From Bog-473 sp963764305 (GTDB taxonomy: Bacteria; Actinomycetota; Acidimicrobiia; Acidimicrobiales; RAAP-2), in NCBI GenBank assembly GCA_963764305.1, contig CAVXSD010000001.1:1-64000 (forward strand): 64,000 bases of DNA, in the 5' to 3' direction. Position numbers and translations under genes: made by a program. Shown piece by piece: positions 1 to 10,179 of the stretch (its first letter is position 1; the number at the start of each line of letters is the position of its first letter). The notes under the pieces are model-generated. The model searched no databases and had not been told where the DNA came from. It saw only the letters and a program-made list of their open reading frames with translations.

Positions 1-1139
1 CCGGCGGGCAGGTCGACGAGTGGGAGCGCCTGCCCGAGGCAGATGAAGGCGACCTACGAGAAGCTCGGCATCCCCGAGGCCGAGCGGAAGTACCTCGCTG
101 GCGTCACCGCTCAGTACGAAAGCGAAGTCGTCTACCACCGCAACCGGGACGAGCTCGCGGCCCAGGGGATCCTGTTCTGCGACATGGACACTGCGGTGCG
201 GGAGTACCCCACTCGTGCGCAGCGTGACTTCGGCACGGTGATCCCGCCGGGCGACAACAAGTTCGCGGCGCTGAACTCCGCGGTGTGGTCGGGCGGCTCG
301 TTCATCTACGTCCCTCCCGGCGTCAAGTGGAGATGCCGCTGCAGGCCTACTTCCGCATCAACAGCGAGAACACCGGGCAGTTCGAGCGGACACTGATCAT
401 CGCCGACGAGGGCTCCAAGGTGCACTACGTCGAAGGGTGCTCCGCGCCGGTGTACTCGAGCGACTTTTTCCACTCGGCCGTCGTCGAGCTGGTCGCGCGC
501 CGGGCCCGCATCACCTACACGACGATCCAGAACTGGTCGCGAACGTCTACAACCTCGTGACCAAGCGGGCGCGCGTAGAGGCCGAGGCCCACGTCGAGTG
601 GATCGACGGCAACATCGGCAGCCGTCTCACGATGAAGTACCCGTCGGTGTACCTCATGGGTCCCAAGGCCTCGGGCGAGGTCCTGTCGGTCGCCTACGCC
701 GGTGCCGGTCAGATCCAGGACGCCGGCGCCAAGATGGTCCACGCCGCCCCCGAGACCACGTCGAAGATCGTCTCGAAGTCGATCTCGAAGGACGGTGGCA
801 TCACCACCTACCGGGGGAGGTCCACGTCGACGAGGGCGCACGGGGCCAAGAGCTTCGTCCGGTGCGACGCCCTCATCCTCGACGAGCAGTCGATCTCCGA
901 GACGCGGCCCTACATGGAGGTCGGGGAGCGGGACCGCCCGGATCGGCCACGAGGCGACGGTCTCGAAGGTCGGTGACGACCAGCTGTTCTACCTGATGAG
1001 CCGCGGACTCTCCGAGAGCCAGGCCATGGGCATGATCGTCAACGGATTCATCGAGCCGGTGACACGGACGTTGCCGATGGAGTACGCCGTCGAGTGGAGC
1101 CGGCTGATCGAGCTGCAGATGGAAGGGTCGGTCGGCTGA
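1..1139 (+). CDS. sufB: Fe-S cluster scaffold protein SufB, 5'-partial, several frame disruptions
   Basis: SufB is the scaffold subunit of the cytosolic SufBC2D complex on which Fe-S clusters are assembled. The translation shows family blocks in order: YEKLGIPEAERKYLAG, YESEVVYHRN, FIYVPPGVK, EMPLQAYFRINSENTGQFER, the core VEGCSAP (candidate conserved Cys), and the end MEYAVEWSRLIELQMEGSVG. These lie in different frames: changes are needed near 40, 327, 538, 815-835 and 930, mostly one missing G or C in a short run (for example GTCAAGTGGAG where GTCAAGGTGGAG restores the frame). About 110 N-terminal residues lie before the window, since QVDEWERLPE is still readable at 10-38. It opens a suf block continued by sufD, Rieske and sufC downstream. 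Identity is certain; whether the gene is intact in the genome is not. Confidence 0.9.
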
Positions 1140-1183
1140 TCGCCGAATCGGCCTGCGGCCGCGTGGAACCATAAACCGTGCCG

Positions 1184-1514
1184 ATGCGGGAGGAATGCAA
1201 GCACTTCCAGAGCCGGACCTACGAATCGGTGAGGTCGCCCGGTTCTGTGTCCTCGATCTCGCGCCCGAGGCACCGTGGCGCTGCCCGGAGAACTGCCCTC
1301 GTACGAGCGGCGCCTGGCCGACGTGGGATGGGTGCACGGCAGCCTGGTCGAGCCCGCTATCGAGGACGAACCCGGGACCGGCGGCGCCGACGTCGCCTCG
1401 CTGCTCGACGCAGCCGAGGACATCGTCAACGCCGTGGCCCCCAACTACTCGAGGAGGTCCGCCGAGGAGGCTCGGATGAACCTCGGCCAAGCGCGGTGGA
1501 GCCGCAAGCGCTGA
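1184..1514 (+). CDS. small cysteine-containing conserved protein in the suf block (frameshifted)
   Basis: Starting at ATG 1184, 45 bases after sufB, the frames read MREECKHFQSRTYES, then GEVARFCVLDLAPEAPWRCP with ENC following, then SYERRLADVGWVHGSLVEPA and a helical tail around LLDAAEDIVNAVAPNYSR. The pieces join into one protein of about 110 residues if two one-base changes are allowed (near 1225 and 1295). Four cysteines are visible, one in a C-K-H-F context and a C-P-E-N-C pair, so metal or Fe-S binding is plausible. Position between sufB and sufD on the same strand suggests an accessory role in cluster assembly; that is inference. I do not know a characterised family. The last 70 bases overlap the tail of the crotonase on the other strand, which may be an artefact of indels. 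Confidence 0.6.
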
Positions 1515-2410
1515 GCGGTCCCGATCGCGTAGCGGCCCGTGAATTCGGCCGGGCGTTTCTCCATGAACGCGGTGACCGCCTCCACCAGGTCGTCGAACGG
1601 GAGCATCCCGGCGTTCCAGGTCGCCACGTAGTCGAGGCCCTCGTCGACCGTCTGTCCTCGTTGGCCGCCAGCACGGCCTTGGTCCCTTGCACGGCGAGGG
1701 GAGAGTTGGCGGCGATATCCTCTGCCAGCGCACGGGCCGCCGCTCGACGTCCTCGGCGTCGGCGGACACGTCGTTGACCAGGCCGATCTCCTCGCGCTCT
1801 CCGCGTGATGTCCTTCCGGTGAAGGCGAGCTCGGCCAGGTGGCCGGCGCTGATGATCTGGGAGACGCTGCGGCTGCCCAGGTCGGCCACGATGGCCATCT
1901 TGGTCTCGCGCACCGAGAACACGGCGTCGGCCGACGCCAGGCGGATGTCGCAGGCCGCGATGAGTCGACGCCCCCCCCGATGCAGTAGCCGTGGACGGCG
2001 GCGATGACCGGCTTCGGGCATCGTGCCACCGCCTTGACCGCGTCCTGCACGCTCGAGGCTGTTCGCGCGGGCCTCGCCCCACCCGAACCACCATGGAGGG
2101 GGGACCGTACGCGGCCCGCTCCTCGCCCTGGGGCGTCCGCTGCCGCCACCGCCGCGTCGGTGAGCAGCCCGCCCATGACCTTCAGGTCCAGCCCGACCCT
2201 GAAGTGGGGCCCCTGGCCGCCATCACGACGGCCCGGACGGGTTTCGTCCGAGCTGAGCGGCCGCCATGGCCCGTGGAAGGTCTCCCCAAAGGGCGGGCCC
2301 CATGGCGTTGCGAGCCTCGGGCCGATCGAGCCATACGGTGGCGACCGCCTCCGGGCCTCGCGCTCGATGCTCAGCACCGGTGGATCGAAGCCGACGACCC
2401 TCTCGCCCAT
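1445..2410 (-). CDS. enoyl-CoA hydratase/isomerase (crotonase) family, frameshifted
   Basis: Crotonase-fold acyl-CoA enzymes act on unsaturated acyl-CoA in fatty-acid breakdown. From ATG 2410 the reading is MGERVVGFDPPVLSIERE, AVATVWLDRPEARNAMG, GPHFRVGLDLKVMGGLL, CPKPVIAAVHGYCIGGGVD (oxyanion-hole region), LIAACDIRLASADAVFSVRE, then TKMAIVADLGS and the C-terminal MLPFDDLVEAVTAFMEKRP. The Glu in SVRET and Asp in VADLGS match the acidic pair of dienoyl-CoA isomerases, so that activity is a fair guess. At least four one-base indels break the frame. It lies on the opposite strand between sufB and sufD, an unusual place that splits the suf block. Confidence 0.85.
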   Translation of the reverse strand: MGERVVGFDPPVLSIEREARRRSPPYGSIGPRLATPWGPPFGETFHGPWRPLSSDETRPGRRDGGQGPHFRVGLDLKVMGGLLTDAAVAAADAPGRGAGRVRSPLHGGSGGARPARTASSVQDAVKAVARCPKPVIAAVHGYCIGGGVDSSRPATSAWRRPTPCSRCARPRWPSWPTWAAAASPRSSAPATWPSSPSPEGHHAESARRSAWSTTCPPTPRTSSGGPCAGRGYRRQLSPRRARDQGRAGGQRGQTVDEGLDYVATWNAGMLPFDDLVEAVTAFMEKRPAEFTGRYAIGTAQRLRLHRAWPRFIRASSADLLE

Positions 2411-2522
2411 CGAGCCGAAGGCTAAGCCGCCGGTGAGGAGGCTCGCCGCGGCCCCCAGAGTGCCTGCGCCCACACCGGCCGTGCCCTCACTGGCCGTATC
2501 GCTGACCCACTCGAACGAGGTG

Positions 2523-3879
2523 GTGACCCTGCCCGCCTTCACCGCCGAGGCGTCGGCCGGCCTGGGCGGGCCCGCCTGGCTCCGGGCCGGCGGCGGGGCT
2601 CCGGCCTTCGAGGCGCGGCATCGGGGCCCTTGCCGTCGGAGGCCGAAGAGGTCTGGCGCTACAGGCGGATCGACCGGCTCGCGCTCGACGCCTCTGCGCC
2701 CCCAGCCGGCAGTGTCGCGCCCCCGAGGCCGGCCGGCTGCCCTCGGCGCTGACCACGGGCTGGGGCCAGGGCCGCGCACGGTCGTCGCTCGGAAGGGTCG
2801 GTGCTGACTCGTTCACCACGAGCCACGGACCGCCGAGGCCAGGACAAGGTTTCGGCCGGGCCCTCGATGTGACCGGGTGGGCCGGCAAGCCCGGCTCCCT
2901 CGCGCGGGCGGCGACGCGCTGGTGCGGCTCAACGACGCGTTCGCGGCTGACCCGTCCTCATCGTGGTGGCCCGCGGGCTGTCCGGGATACCCCGGTGCTG
3001 GTCGTCCACTCGTGCGACCCTCCGCGCGGCCGCCTTTCCCCGACACCTGCGTGCGAGCCGAAGCGGGCGTCATCGAATTGATCGCCAGTGCGGGTGCCGC
3101 CGATCTCGGCCGGTGCAGCCGATCGGCGCGTCTCTCGTCCCGCCCCCATTCTCGTCATCCCGGTCACCGAGCTCGAGGTGGAGGACGATGCGGGGCACCT
3201 CGGTTACGCCAACCTGCAGGTGCTCGATCAGGCCTGCACCGGGGAGTAGCTGGCCGTGCAGTCCAGCGCGGGTGGGCCGCGACGCAACCTTACGGTCGTT
3301 CACCGTCAGCCTGGGAGCAGCTACGCCCAGTCGGAGCGGACTCCGAAATCTCGTCGGGCAAGGTGGAAGCACCTCGCTGCTGTGTCGGCCGCCTATCTGG
3401 GCACCGACGAACAGGTGCACGACTTCCGGACGCTGCAGGACCACCACGCACCACGGACGCAGGAGCGAGTTGCTCTCCAAGGGGGCCATGGCCGACGAGG
3501 CCCGCTCCGTCTACAGCGGACTCATCCACATCCGCAACGGCGCGTCGGGGCCAGCGTGCCTTGCAGACCAACCACAACCTGGTGTTGTCGGGGAGGGAGC
3601 GCATGCCGATTCGGTGCCGAACCTTGACATCGAGGAGAACGACGTGCGTTGCAGTCACACCTCGACGGTGGGGCCGATCGACGAGGACCAGCGCTACTAC
3701 CTCGAGTCGCCGGAATCTCACCCGAGGTGGCCGAGGGGCTCATCGTGCGCGGATTCTCCAACACCATCGTCGACCGCGGTGGGCCATCGCCGCCGCCACC
3801 CCGCTGCTCCAGCAGGCGGAGTACACGACGGCTCCGTGCGGCCTTCGACCGGCGGGCGGGGGTGACGGCCGATGCCTGA
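2523..3879 (+). CDS. sufD: Fe-S cluster assembly protein SufD, frameshifted
   Basis: SufD pairs with SufB in the SufBC2D scaffold. The N-terminus (VTLPAFTAEA, LGGPAWLRA, LPSEAEEVWRYRRIDRLALD) and the conserved C-terminal half (GAMADEARSVYSGLIHIRNG, QTNHNLVLS, ADSVPNLDIEENDVRCSH, TVGPIDEDQRYYLES, GISPEVAEGLIVRGF) are clear, scattered over all three + frames. The poorly conserved middle (2880-3450) is hard to read because of many indels. GTG 2523 is the likeliest start (GTG 2520 is also possible). The stop TGA at 3877-3879 overlaps the ATG of the Rieske gene at 3872, so the two are translationally coupled. About 450 codons, normal for SufD. Confidence 0.85.
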
Positions 3880-4183
3880 GACCGTGGCGCTGTCCGGGCC
3901 GCGACGAGCTGGCGCCGGGCGAGGCGTGCCGCTTCGACGTGGCGGGACGACGGATCGCGCTCGTGCGATCGGCGAACGTTCCACGCCGTCGACGACGGGT
4001 GCAGCCACGAGGACTACTCGCTGGCCGAGGGCGAGGTTGGGTCGACGAGTGTCAGATGAGTGCCCGCGGGCGGCAGCACGTTCGACCTCCTGACCGGTGA
4101 GCCCTGCTCCCTGCCGGCGACGCAGCCGGTGCCGTCTACGGGTCGAGGTGGACGGCGACACCGTCTCGGTGGTGGTGCCGTGA
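3872..4183 (+). CDS. Rieske-type [2Fe-2S] ferredoxin of the suf block, frameshifted
   Basis: A short Rieske-fold ferredoxin of about 103 residues, the kind often annotated as non-haem-iron oxygenase ferredoxin subunit and commonly located between sufD and sufC in actinobacteria. Visible blocks: RDELAPGEACRFDVAGRRIA, AVDDGCSHEDYSLAEGE (first C-x-H ligand pair), VDECQ, STFDLLTGEPCSLPATQPVP, VEVDGDTVSVVVP. The second ligand pair (expected C-x-x-H near 4062-4072) is blurred: the Cys codon is there, but the His codon needs a base correction. The start overlaps the sufD stop and the stop (4181-4183) overlaps the GTG of sufC. It may deliver electrons for cluster assembly or act as a carrier; this is inferred from context. 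Confidence 0.8.
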
Positions 4184-4941
4184 GCGGCGGACACGTGCTC
4201 GAGGTCCGCGGCCTGCACGCCTCCGCGGGCGGCCGCGAGGTGCTCCACGGATCGACCTGACGGTGCGGAGCGGAGAGGTGCACGTGATCATGGGGCCGAA
4301 CGGCTCGGGCAAGAGCACGCTCGCCCACGCACTGATGGGACGTCCGGGCACCGAGGTCACCGCGGGCGGCATCGTGATGGACGGGCAGGAGCTGACCGGA
4401 CTGCCTCCTGGCAGCGGGCCCGGGCCGGGCTCTTCCTGGCGCTGCAAGACCCACTGGAGGTGCCCGTGTCAGTCTGCACTCGCTGCTGCCGCGCGGAGCG
4501 AGCGAGGGCAGCCTCCGAGGAGAGACGTTGGGGGCGGCACCGACGTCGACCTCGACGAACGGATGCCGAGGAGGCCAAGGCGGTCGGGCTCGACCCCCGT
4601 CTCCTGAGCCGCCCGCTCAACGTCGACCTCTCGGGCGGCGAGCGCAAGCGAAGCGAGATGGTGCAGCTCGGCGTGCTGCGCCCCGCGATCTGCGTCCTCG
4701 ACGAGGTCGACTCGGACTCGACGTGGACGCGCTGGGCGAGGTGGCGCGCCGGCTGCAGCAGGCCACGACGGAGTGGGGCGTCGGCATCCTGGCCATCACC
4801 CACTTCAACCGTTTCCTGGTGCAGCTCGAGGCGGACCTGGTGCACGTGATGGTCGGCGGGCGCATCGTTGCCAGGGGCGACGCGACGCTGGCGCTGGAGC
4901 TCGAGCGGACGGGATACGCCGGCTACCGGGACCCGCGCTGA
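4180..4941 (+). CDS. sufC: SufC ATPase, copy 1 (sufBD block), frameshifted
   Basis: ABC-type ATPase that drives the SufBCD scaffold. From GTG 4180 (GTGA overlap with the Rieske stop): HVLEVRGLHASAGGREVLHG, GEVHVIMGPNGSGKSTLAHA (Walker A), GTEVTAGGIVMDGQELTG, LDPRLLSRPLNVDLSGGERK (ABC signature), AICVLDEVDS (Walker B), then WGVGILAITHFNRFLVQLEA and VHVMVGGRIVARGD. Indels near 4250, 4411, 4440-4560 and 4714 scatter these over frames. A second, intact SufC lies at 8583-9335 on the other strand; signature and Q-loop neighbourhoods differ (LSGGERKR here, FSGGEKKR there), so these are paralogues and not a local repeat. Confidence 0.9.
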
Positions 4942-5000
4942 GCGCGTGCGCCGACAGGCCGTGGACTCCGGCAGCTGCCGCCACCTTCGACGGTGCTTGG

Positions 5001-5006
5001 TACCGT
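5001..5006 (+). promoter_or_regulatory. candidate -10 box TACCGT for leaderless LCP transcript
   Basis: TACCGT ends 8 bases before ATG 5015, the spacing expected when transcription starts on or next to the start codon. No Shine-Dalgarno motif lies between. The same arrangement recurs before several other genes here. Confidence 0.4.
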
Positions 5007-5014
5007 ACAGCGCC

Positions 5015-6381
5015 ATGGCGAACGGTCGTCCACCGGGCGACAGGTCGGGTTGTTCCTCCCGAAGGAGGCCGCGCCCGGTCGCGAACCAGGAGGGGCTGGC
5101 GGCTCTGGGCGACAGATGCGCGCGGGGCCCGAACCCGGAGCGTGGCCGACGAGTCGGGGCTAGGCCCTCGGCCGCGCATCGACTCGGACGGGAGGCGCGT
5201 CGGCGCAGCGGCAAGCCGCGATGGAACGCGGCAAGAAGGTGGTGGTCGTCCTCGCGCCCGGTCGTGCTGACCGTCGCCGTGGTCGGGGGCGGGTACGCCT
5301 ACCTGTGGTACCGCTACAACCAGATGCGAGATCCATATCAGCGACGAGGTCGCGGCGTCGAGAGCGGCGGCCCCTTCCCCGGGCTAGTCATCGGCTCCGA
5401 CACCCGGGGCGGCGAGTCGAGCCAGCGCGAGCATTTCGGGTCGTCCTCGGTGGTACCGGCCAGCGCAGCGACGTCGTGCAGCTCTGGCGGGTCGACGCCG
5501 GCGAACAAGCGATCCAGGTCGTGTAAATCCCGCGTGACACCGTCGTCTCCATGCTCCCCCCCGACACGGCGCAGTTCGGCACCTACAACCGGATCAACTC
5601 CGCGTACAACACGGGCGCCAACCAATTGGTCAAGACGATCACGGCCAACTTCGGGATCCCGATCAACCACGTCGTCCAGGTCGACTTCGCCGGGTTCCAA
5701 GACGCGGTCAACGCGCTCGGCGGGATCTGACTCAACTTCCCCTACCCGGCCAAGGACGCCTACTCGGGACTCAACATCACCACGCCCGGTTGCCAGCTGC
5801 TCAGCGGGGCCCAGGCGCTCGCCGTGGCCCGGGCCCGCCATTACGAGTACTACGCGAACGGCTACTGGCACTCCGACGGGACGAGTGACTTCGGGCGGAT
5901 CCAGCGCCAGGACATGTTCATCAAGTCCCTGATCACCGCGGCCAAGTCGAAGGTGAACCCGCTCACCGTCAACGCCTTCATCGGCTCGATCCACGAGGGC
6001 GTGACCATCGACGACAGCTTCGGCTTCAACCAGCTGATCGGGCTGGCCCTGACCTACCGCTCGTTCGACCCGACCAACCTGCAGGGGCAGACCCTGCCCA
6101 CCGAGGCGGCCAACGGGTTCGGCGACCTGGGCGACGTCCTGGTAGTCCAGCAGCCGCAGGCGCAGCAGATGCTGGTCAACATCTTCGGCTCCGACCTGGT
6201 CACGCCGACCAACCCGCCGCCCGACGCCGCAGGTGACCCCAACCCGCCACCGACCATCACGCCGACCACGGTGCCGCCGGCCAGCCCGAGCACGCCGCCG
6301 GCCGGGTCCGGGACCGCCAGCACGACCCCGACGACGGTCCCGCCGCCGTCGTTCAACCCCACGCCCTGCAGCCCGAGCTGA
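5015..6381 (+). CDS. LytR-CpsA-Psr (LCP) family cell-wall glycopolymer ligase, frame disrupted
   Basis: LCP proteins move lipid-linked glycopolymers onto peptidoglycan outside the membrane. A basic N-terminal cytoplasmic stretch is followed by one membrane segment (VVLTVAVVGGGYAYLW, 5262-5310). The LCP core follows: GLVIGSDTRGGE, SDVVQLWRVD, SIPRDTVVSMLPPD, FGTYNRINSAYNTGANQLVK, INHVVQVDFAGFQDAVNALG, LSGAQALAVARARHY, DFGRIQRQDMFIKSLI. A Pro/Thr-rich tail ends at 6381. The Arg and Asp residues that bind the polyprenyl pyrophosphate are present. Indels lie between 5240 and 5535. A TGA at 5728-5730 interrupts NALGGI-LNFPYP: one extra T and one missing C would turn GGATCTGACTC into the expected GGATCGACCTC. 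It could anchor polymers made by the surface region at 44-55 kb. Confidence 0.85.
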
Positions 6382-6462
6382 GGCGATCTGAGCTGAGCGA
6401 GCTGATCTGAGCGAGCCGAGCCGAGCGGAGCTGAGCCGAGCCGGCGGAGCCGGCCGAGCCGT
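6377..6462 (+). repeat. low-complexity GAGC/CTGA-rich repeat after the LCP gene
   Basis: About 85 bases built from short units such as GAGCTGA, GAGCCGA and GATCTGA, starting on the LCP stop codon. It lies between two convergent genes (LCP and sufU). The units are imperfect and it could fold weakly (GCCGGCGGAGCCGGC at the end), so termination is possible, but no T-run follows. Confidence 0.6.
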
Positions 6463-6797
6463 TCGCAGTTGGAAGCGCGCGGGGTGGTCGGCTGTCCTCG
6501 TGAACTCTCAACGGATCTGTTTACAGTTCGGGAGAAATACGCCGGGGTCCTCGCAGCCGGTCGGGCCACGGCGTCAGCCGCCCGCAGCGCCAGCGGCTGC
6601 ACGGGTCACAGCCTGGTCGATCGGAGCTCGACGGGAGGCGTCACCGTGGGGTTACCGGCCCCCGGCAGACGACGCCCACTGCGTCGAGTTACCGCCCGAA
6701 TCGTGGCTCCGGCCGGCCACGCCAGAGATGACAGCCCCTCACCTACCGGCGTGGCGGACCCGAGGGCGGTCAGGCCCACCCGCCACCGTCGGTACAG
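6463..6797. other. intergenic stretch with no recognised gene
   Basis: Between the repeat and the end of sufU. Open frames exist but give low-complexity Arg/Pro/Ala-rich translations with no family resemblance. No clear promoter or hairpin was found. Confidence 0.5.
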
Positions 6798-7301
6798 CTA
6801 GGAGGCTTCGGCCGCCACCTCGTCGAGGCCCTGGGCCAGCGCGTTCCAGCTCAGGGTGGCGCACTTGATGCGCACCGGGAACTTCACCACGCCCTGGAGC
6901 GCGGCCAGCTCGCCCAGCTTGTCGAGGTCGATCTCCTCGGGCTCGCCCTCGACCACCTCGGCGCCGTTGCCGTCGCTCTCGGGGTCGAGCGGGGCCTCGT
7001 GGATCGACATCATCCCCTTGAAGGTCGCGATGAGGCGGCGCACCTCGTCGACCGGCTTGCCCTTCACGGCGGCCGACATCAGCGAGGCCGACGACTGGCT
7101 GATGGAGCAGCCCGAGCCGCCGATCTTGAGGTCGGCCAGCTTGCCGTCCTCGACGAGCAGGGACACCACGACCTCGTCGCCGCACAGCGGGTTGAAGCCC
7201 TCCACGCGGTGGGCGGGCGGGGAGTCCAGCTCGCCGCGGTTCCGCGGCGAGCGGTAGTGGTCGAGGATGATCTCGCGGTACAGCTCTTCGAGGTCGGCCA
7301 T
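6798..7301 (-). CDS. sufU: SufU, NifU-like Fe-S assembly/sulfur-acceptor protein
   Basis: SufU takes persulfide sulfur from SufS through a zinc-site ligand swap and passes it to the scaffold. The 167-residue protein is intact. It has LYREIILDHYRSPRNRGELD at the N-terminus, the ligand motif NPLCGDEV (Cys and Asp), GGSGCSISQSSASLM (second Cys) and VRIKCATLSWNAL (third Cys), the normal Zn-ligand set for SufU. A family insertion between the second and third Cys carries an acidic DPESDGNGAEVVEGEPEE. Its ATG (7301) shares one base with the TAA of sufS, so the two are coupled. Last gene of the sufC-sufS-sufU operon. Confidence 0.95.
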   Translation of the reverse strand: MADLEELYREIILDHYRSPRNRGELDSPPAHRVEGFNPLCGDEVVVSLLVEDGKLADLKIGGSGCSISQSSASLMSAAVKGKPVDEVRRLIATFKGMMSIHEAPLDPESDGNGAEVVEGEPEEIDLDKLGELAALQGVVKFPVRIKCATLSWNALAQGLDEVAAEAS

Positions 7302-8582
7302 TAGCCGAACAATCTACCGGCTTCGAGCAATCCCTCGATCAGCACCTCGATGTCGTGCTCGTCGCTGAACAGGGACAACGAGGCGCGGGCGGTGGCCTGG
7401 ACGCCGAGGCGGCGCATCAGCGGCTTGGCGCAGTGGTGGCCCGGCCGCACGCACACGCCGAACTGGTCGAGCACCTGGGCCAGGTCGTGCGCGTGCACGT
7501 CCCGGTAGGCGAGCGAGAGCACGCCGCCGCGGTCGTCGCCCGCCGGCGGCCCGAACACGCGCACGTCGGAGCCGAGCTTCTCGTCGAGGCGGTCCAGCGC
7601 GTGGTTGGTCAGCGCCAGCTCGTGGGCCCGGATGCGGTCCATCCCGATGTCGTTCAGGTAGGCGATGGCCGCCGTCAGGCCGACCGCCTCGGCGATGGGC
7701 GGCGTGCCCGCCTCGAAGCGGGCCGGGGGCGGCGCCGGGCGGAAGCAGTCGAGCTTGACGTCGAGGATCATGCCGCCGCCGCCGAGGAAGGGCGGCATGG
7801 CCTCGAGCAGCTCGGCGCGGCCCCACAGGACGCCGATGCCGGTCGGGCCCATCATCTTGTGGGCCGAGAAGGCGAGGAAGTCGACCCCGAGCGCGCGCAC
7901 GTCGACCGGCGCGTGGGGGACGAGCTGCGCGCCGTCGGCCACCACGACGGCCCCGGCGACGTGCGCGGCGTCGGCGATCTGGCGCACCGGGTTGATGGTG
8001 CCGAGCACGTTGGACATGGAGGACACGCCGACGACCTTGACGCCGTCGAGCAGGCGGTCGAGGTCGTCGAGCACGAGGCGGCCGTCCCCGTCGACGGGGA
8101 TGTAACGCAGGTCGAGGCCGCCCAGCTCCTCGGAGAGGATCATCCAGGGCACGATGTTGGCGTGGTGCTCCATCTCGGTCAGGAGCACGGCGTCGCCGGC
8201 GCGCAGGTTGGCCCGGCCCCAGGACTGGGCCACCAGGTTGAGCGACTCGGTCGTGTTCTTGGTGAACACGACCTCGTGCGCGGGGTCCGGCGCGCCGATG
8301 AAGCGCCCCGAGACGATGCGGGCCCGCTCGTAGAGCGCGGTGGCCTCCTCCGCCGTGGCGTAGACGCCCCGGTGCACATTGGCGTGCGTCGTCTCGTAGT
8401 AGCGGCTCATGGCGTCGATGACGGCGCGGGGCTGCAGCGCGGAGGCGGCGGCGTCGAGATAGACGATGGGCCGGCCGTTCACCGTGCGGGTCAGGAGCGG
8501 GAAGTCCTTGCGCAGGGCCTCGACGTTGAGCGGCGCCGCGGGCCGGTCGATGTGGGGGTGCCGGTCGAGCGGGCGTGGGGCG

Positions 8583-8586
<4 letters not shown>
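7301..8586 (-). CDS. sufS: SufS cysteine desulfurase (N-terminal frame slip)
   Basis: Group II PLP-dependent cysteine desulfurase giving persulfide to SufU. Clear features: GRPIVYLDAAASALQPRAVI, THANVHRGVY, KNTTESLNLVAQSW, the PLP-lysine motif FSAHKMMGPTGIGVLWG, and the active-site Cys loop RPGHHCAKPLMRRLG. The longest open frame begins at GTG 8482, but the family N-terminus NVEALRKDFPLLTRT is readable just upstream in the same frame. A start ATG at 8586, overlapping the upstream sufC stop as ATGA, is one frame off, so I place the start there with an indel between 8487 and 8580 (a run of five C is a candidate). Full length would be about 428 residues, normal for SufS. Confidence 0.93.
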
Positions 8587-9335
<749 letters not shown>

Positions 9336-9343
9336 CTCCTAAA

Positions 9344-9349
9344 AGCCTA
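9344..9349 (-). promoter_or_regulatory. candidate -10 box TAGGCT of the sufC-sufS-sufU operon
   Basis: On the minus strand TAGGCT is followed by 8 bases (TTTAGGAG) and the sufC ATG. AGGAG sits directly against the ATG, too close for a ribosome site, so leaderless initiation is more likely. Confidence 0.4.
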
Positions 9350-9415
9350 CCGTTTTGGTCAGGTATTCCGGTACAGCCCGCCGGGACGGCTCCGGCGGAC
9401 TCCCCGCGGCGGCCC

Positions 9416-10033
9416 TCACCAACCTCGCTCGACCCATTCGCCCAGGTGGGGAGACTCGTTTCCGACCGTGGTGGCGGCGCCGTGACCGGGCAGGACCAGT
9501 GTGTCGGGGCCGAACTTGGCAAAGATGCGGCGGTCGATGGACCGAATGATGGTGTCGAAGTCGCCGCTCTCGAACGACGTGTTGCCGGGGCCGCCGGGGA
9601 ACAGGGTGTCGCCGGTGAACAGGAGGTTCGTGCCCTCGACGGCGAAGCAGATGGAGCCCGGGGTGTGGCCCGGGGTGGCCAGGGTCTTGAGGCGCAGGTC
9701 GCCGACGCTGAGCTGCTCGTCGTCCTCGAGAATGAGGTCGTAGCTGGGGAGCATGCCCGCATCGGCGCTGGTCACGGCCACCGAGATGCCCGCCTCGCGG
9801 ACCGCGGGCACGGCCTGGATGTGGTCCCAGTGCCCGTGCGTCTCCACCACCTGGTTCACGCCCAGCCGCCGGCAGATCTCCAGTAGCTCCTCGTGCTCGT
9901 TGGCGGCGTCGATCAGCATGGCGTCACCGGTGCGGCGGCAACGCAGGATGTAGACGTTGTTGTCCATCGGTCCGACCACAATCTGGTGGACCTCGGCGGC
10001 CGTGTCGCTCCAGATCTGCTCAAGCTGTCCCAT
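9416..10033 (-). CDS. metallo-beta-lactamase-fold hydrolase (glyoxalase II-like)
   Basis: A 205-residue MBL-fold protein. Metal ligands are visible: THGHWDHI (HxHxDH), TPGHTPGS (His), TGDTLFPGG (Asp) and LPGHG (His). The motif PMDNNVYILRC at the N-terminus is typical of hydroxyacylglutathione-hydrolase-like proteins in actinobacteria, where the thiol would more likely be mycothiol than glutathione; substrate unknown. It lies upstream of, and on the same strand as, the suf operon, with about 80 bases between. Confidence 0.85.
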   Translation of the reverse strand: MGQLEQIWSDTAAEVHQIVVGPMDNNVYILRCRRTGDAMLIDAANEHEELLEICRRLGVNQVVETHGHWDHIQAVPAVREAGISVAVTSADAGMLPSYDLILEDDEQLSVGDLRLKTLATPGHTPGSICFAVEGTNLLFTGDTLFPGGPGNTSFESGDFDTIIRSIDRRIFAKFGPDTLVLPGHGAATTVGNESPHLGEWVERGW

Positions 10034-10179
10034 GGCTCCAGCGTGGCACAGCCGAGTCGTCGGTCCCGCACGGAGCCGGGAGGTATCTGGTCGCGCCGCC
10101 TCCGTGTCTGGTAGACCAAGCGACGCACCGCCGGCCCGGCTGCCGGGGGCAGAGGCACAAGAGGCAGAGGAGCCCTGGC

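Noticed and set aside
5728..5730. Selenocysteine or recoded TGA in the LCP gene
   Set aside because: The family has Asp at this place and the local bases are explained by indels; no SECIS-like stem was apparent.
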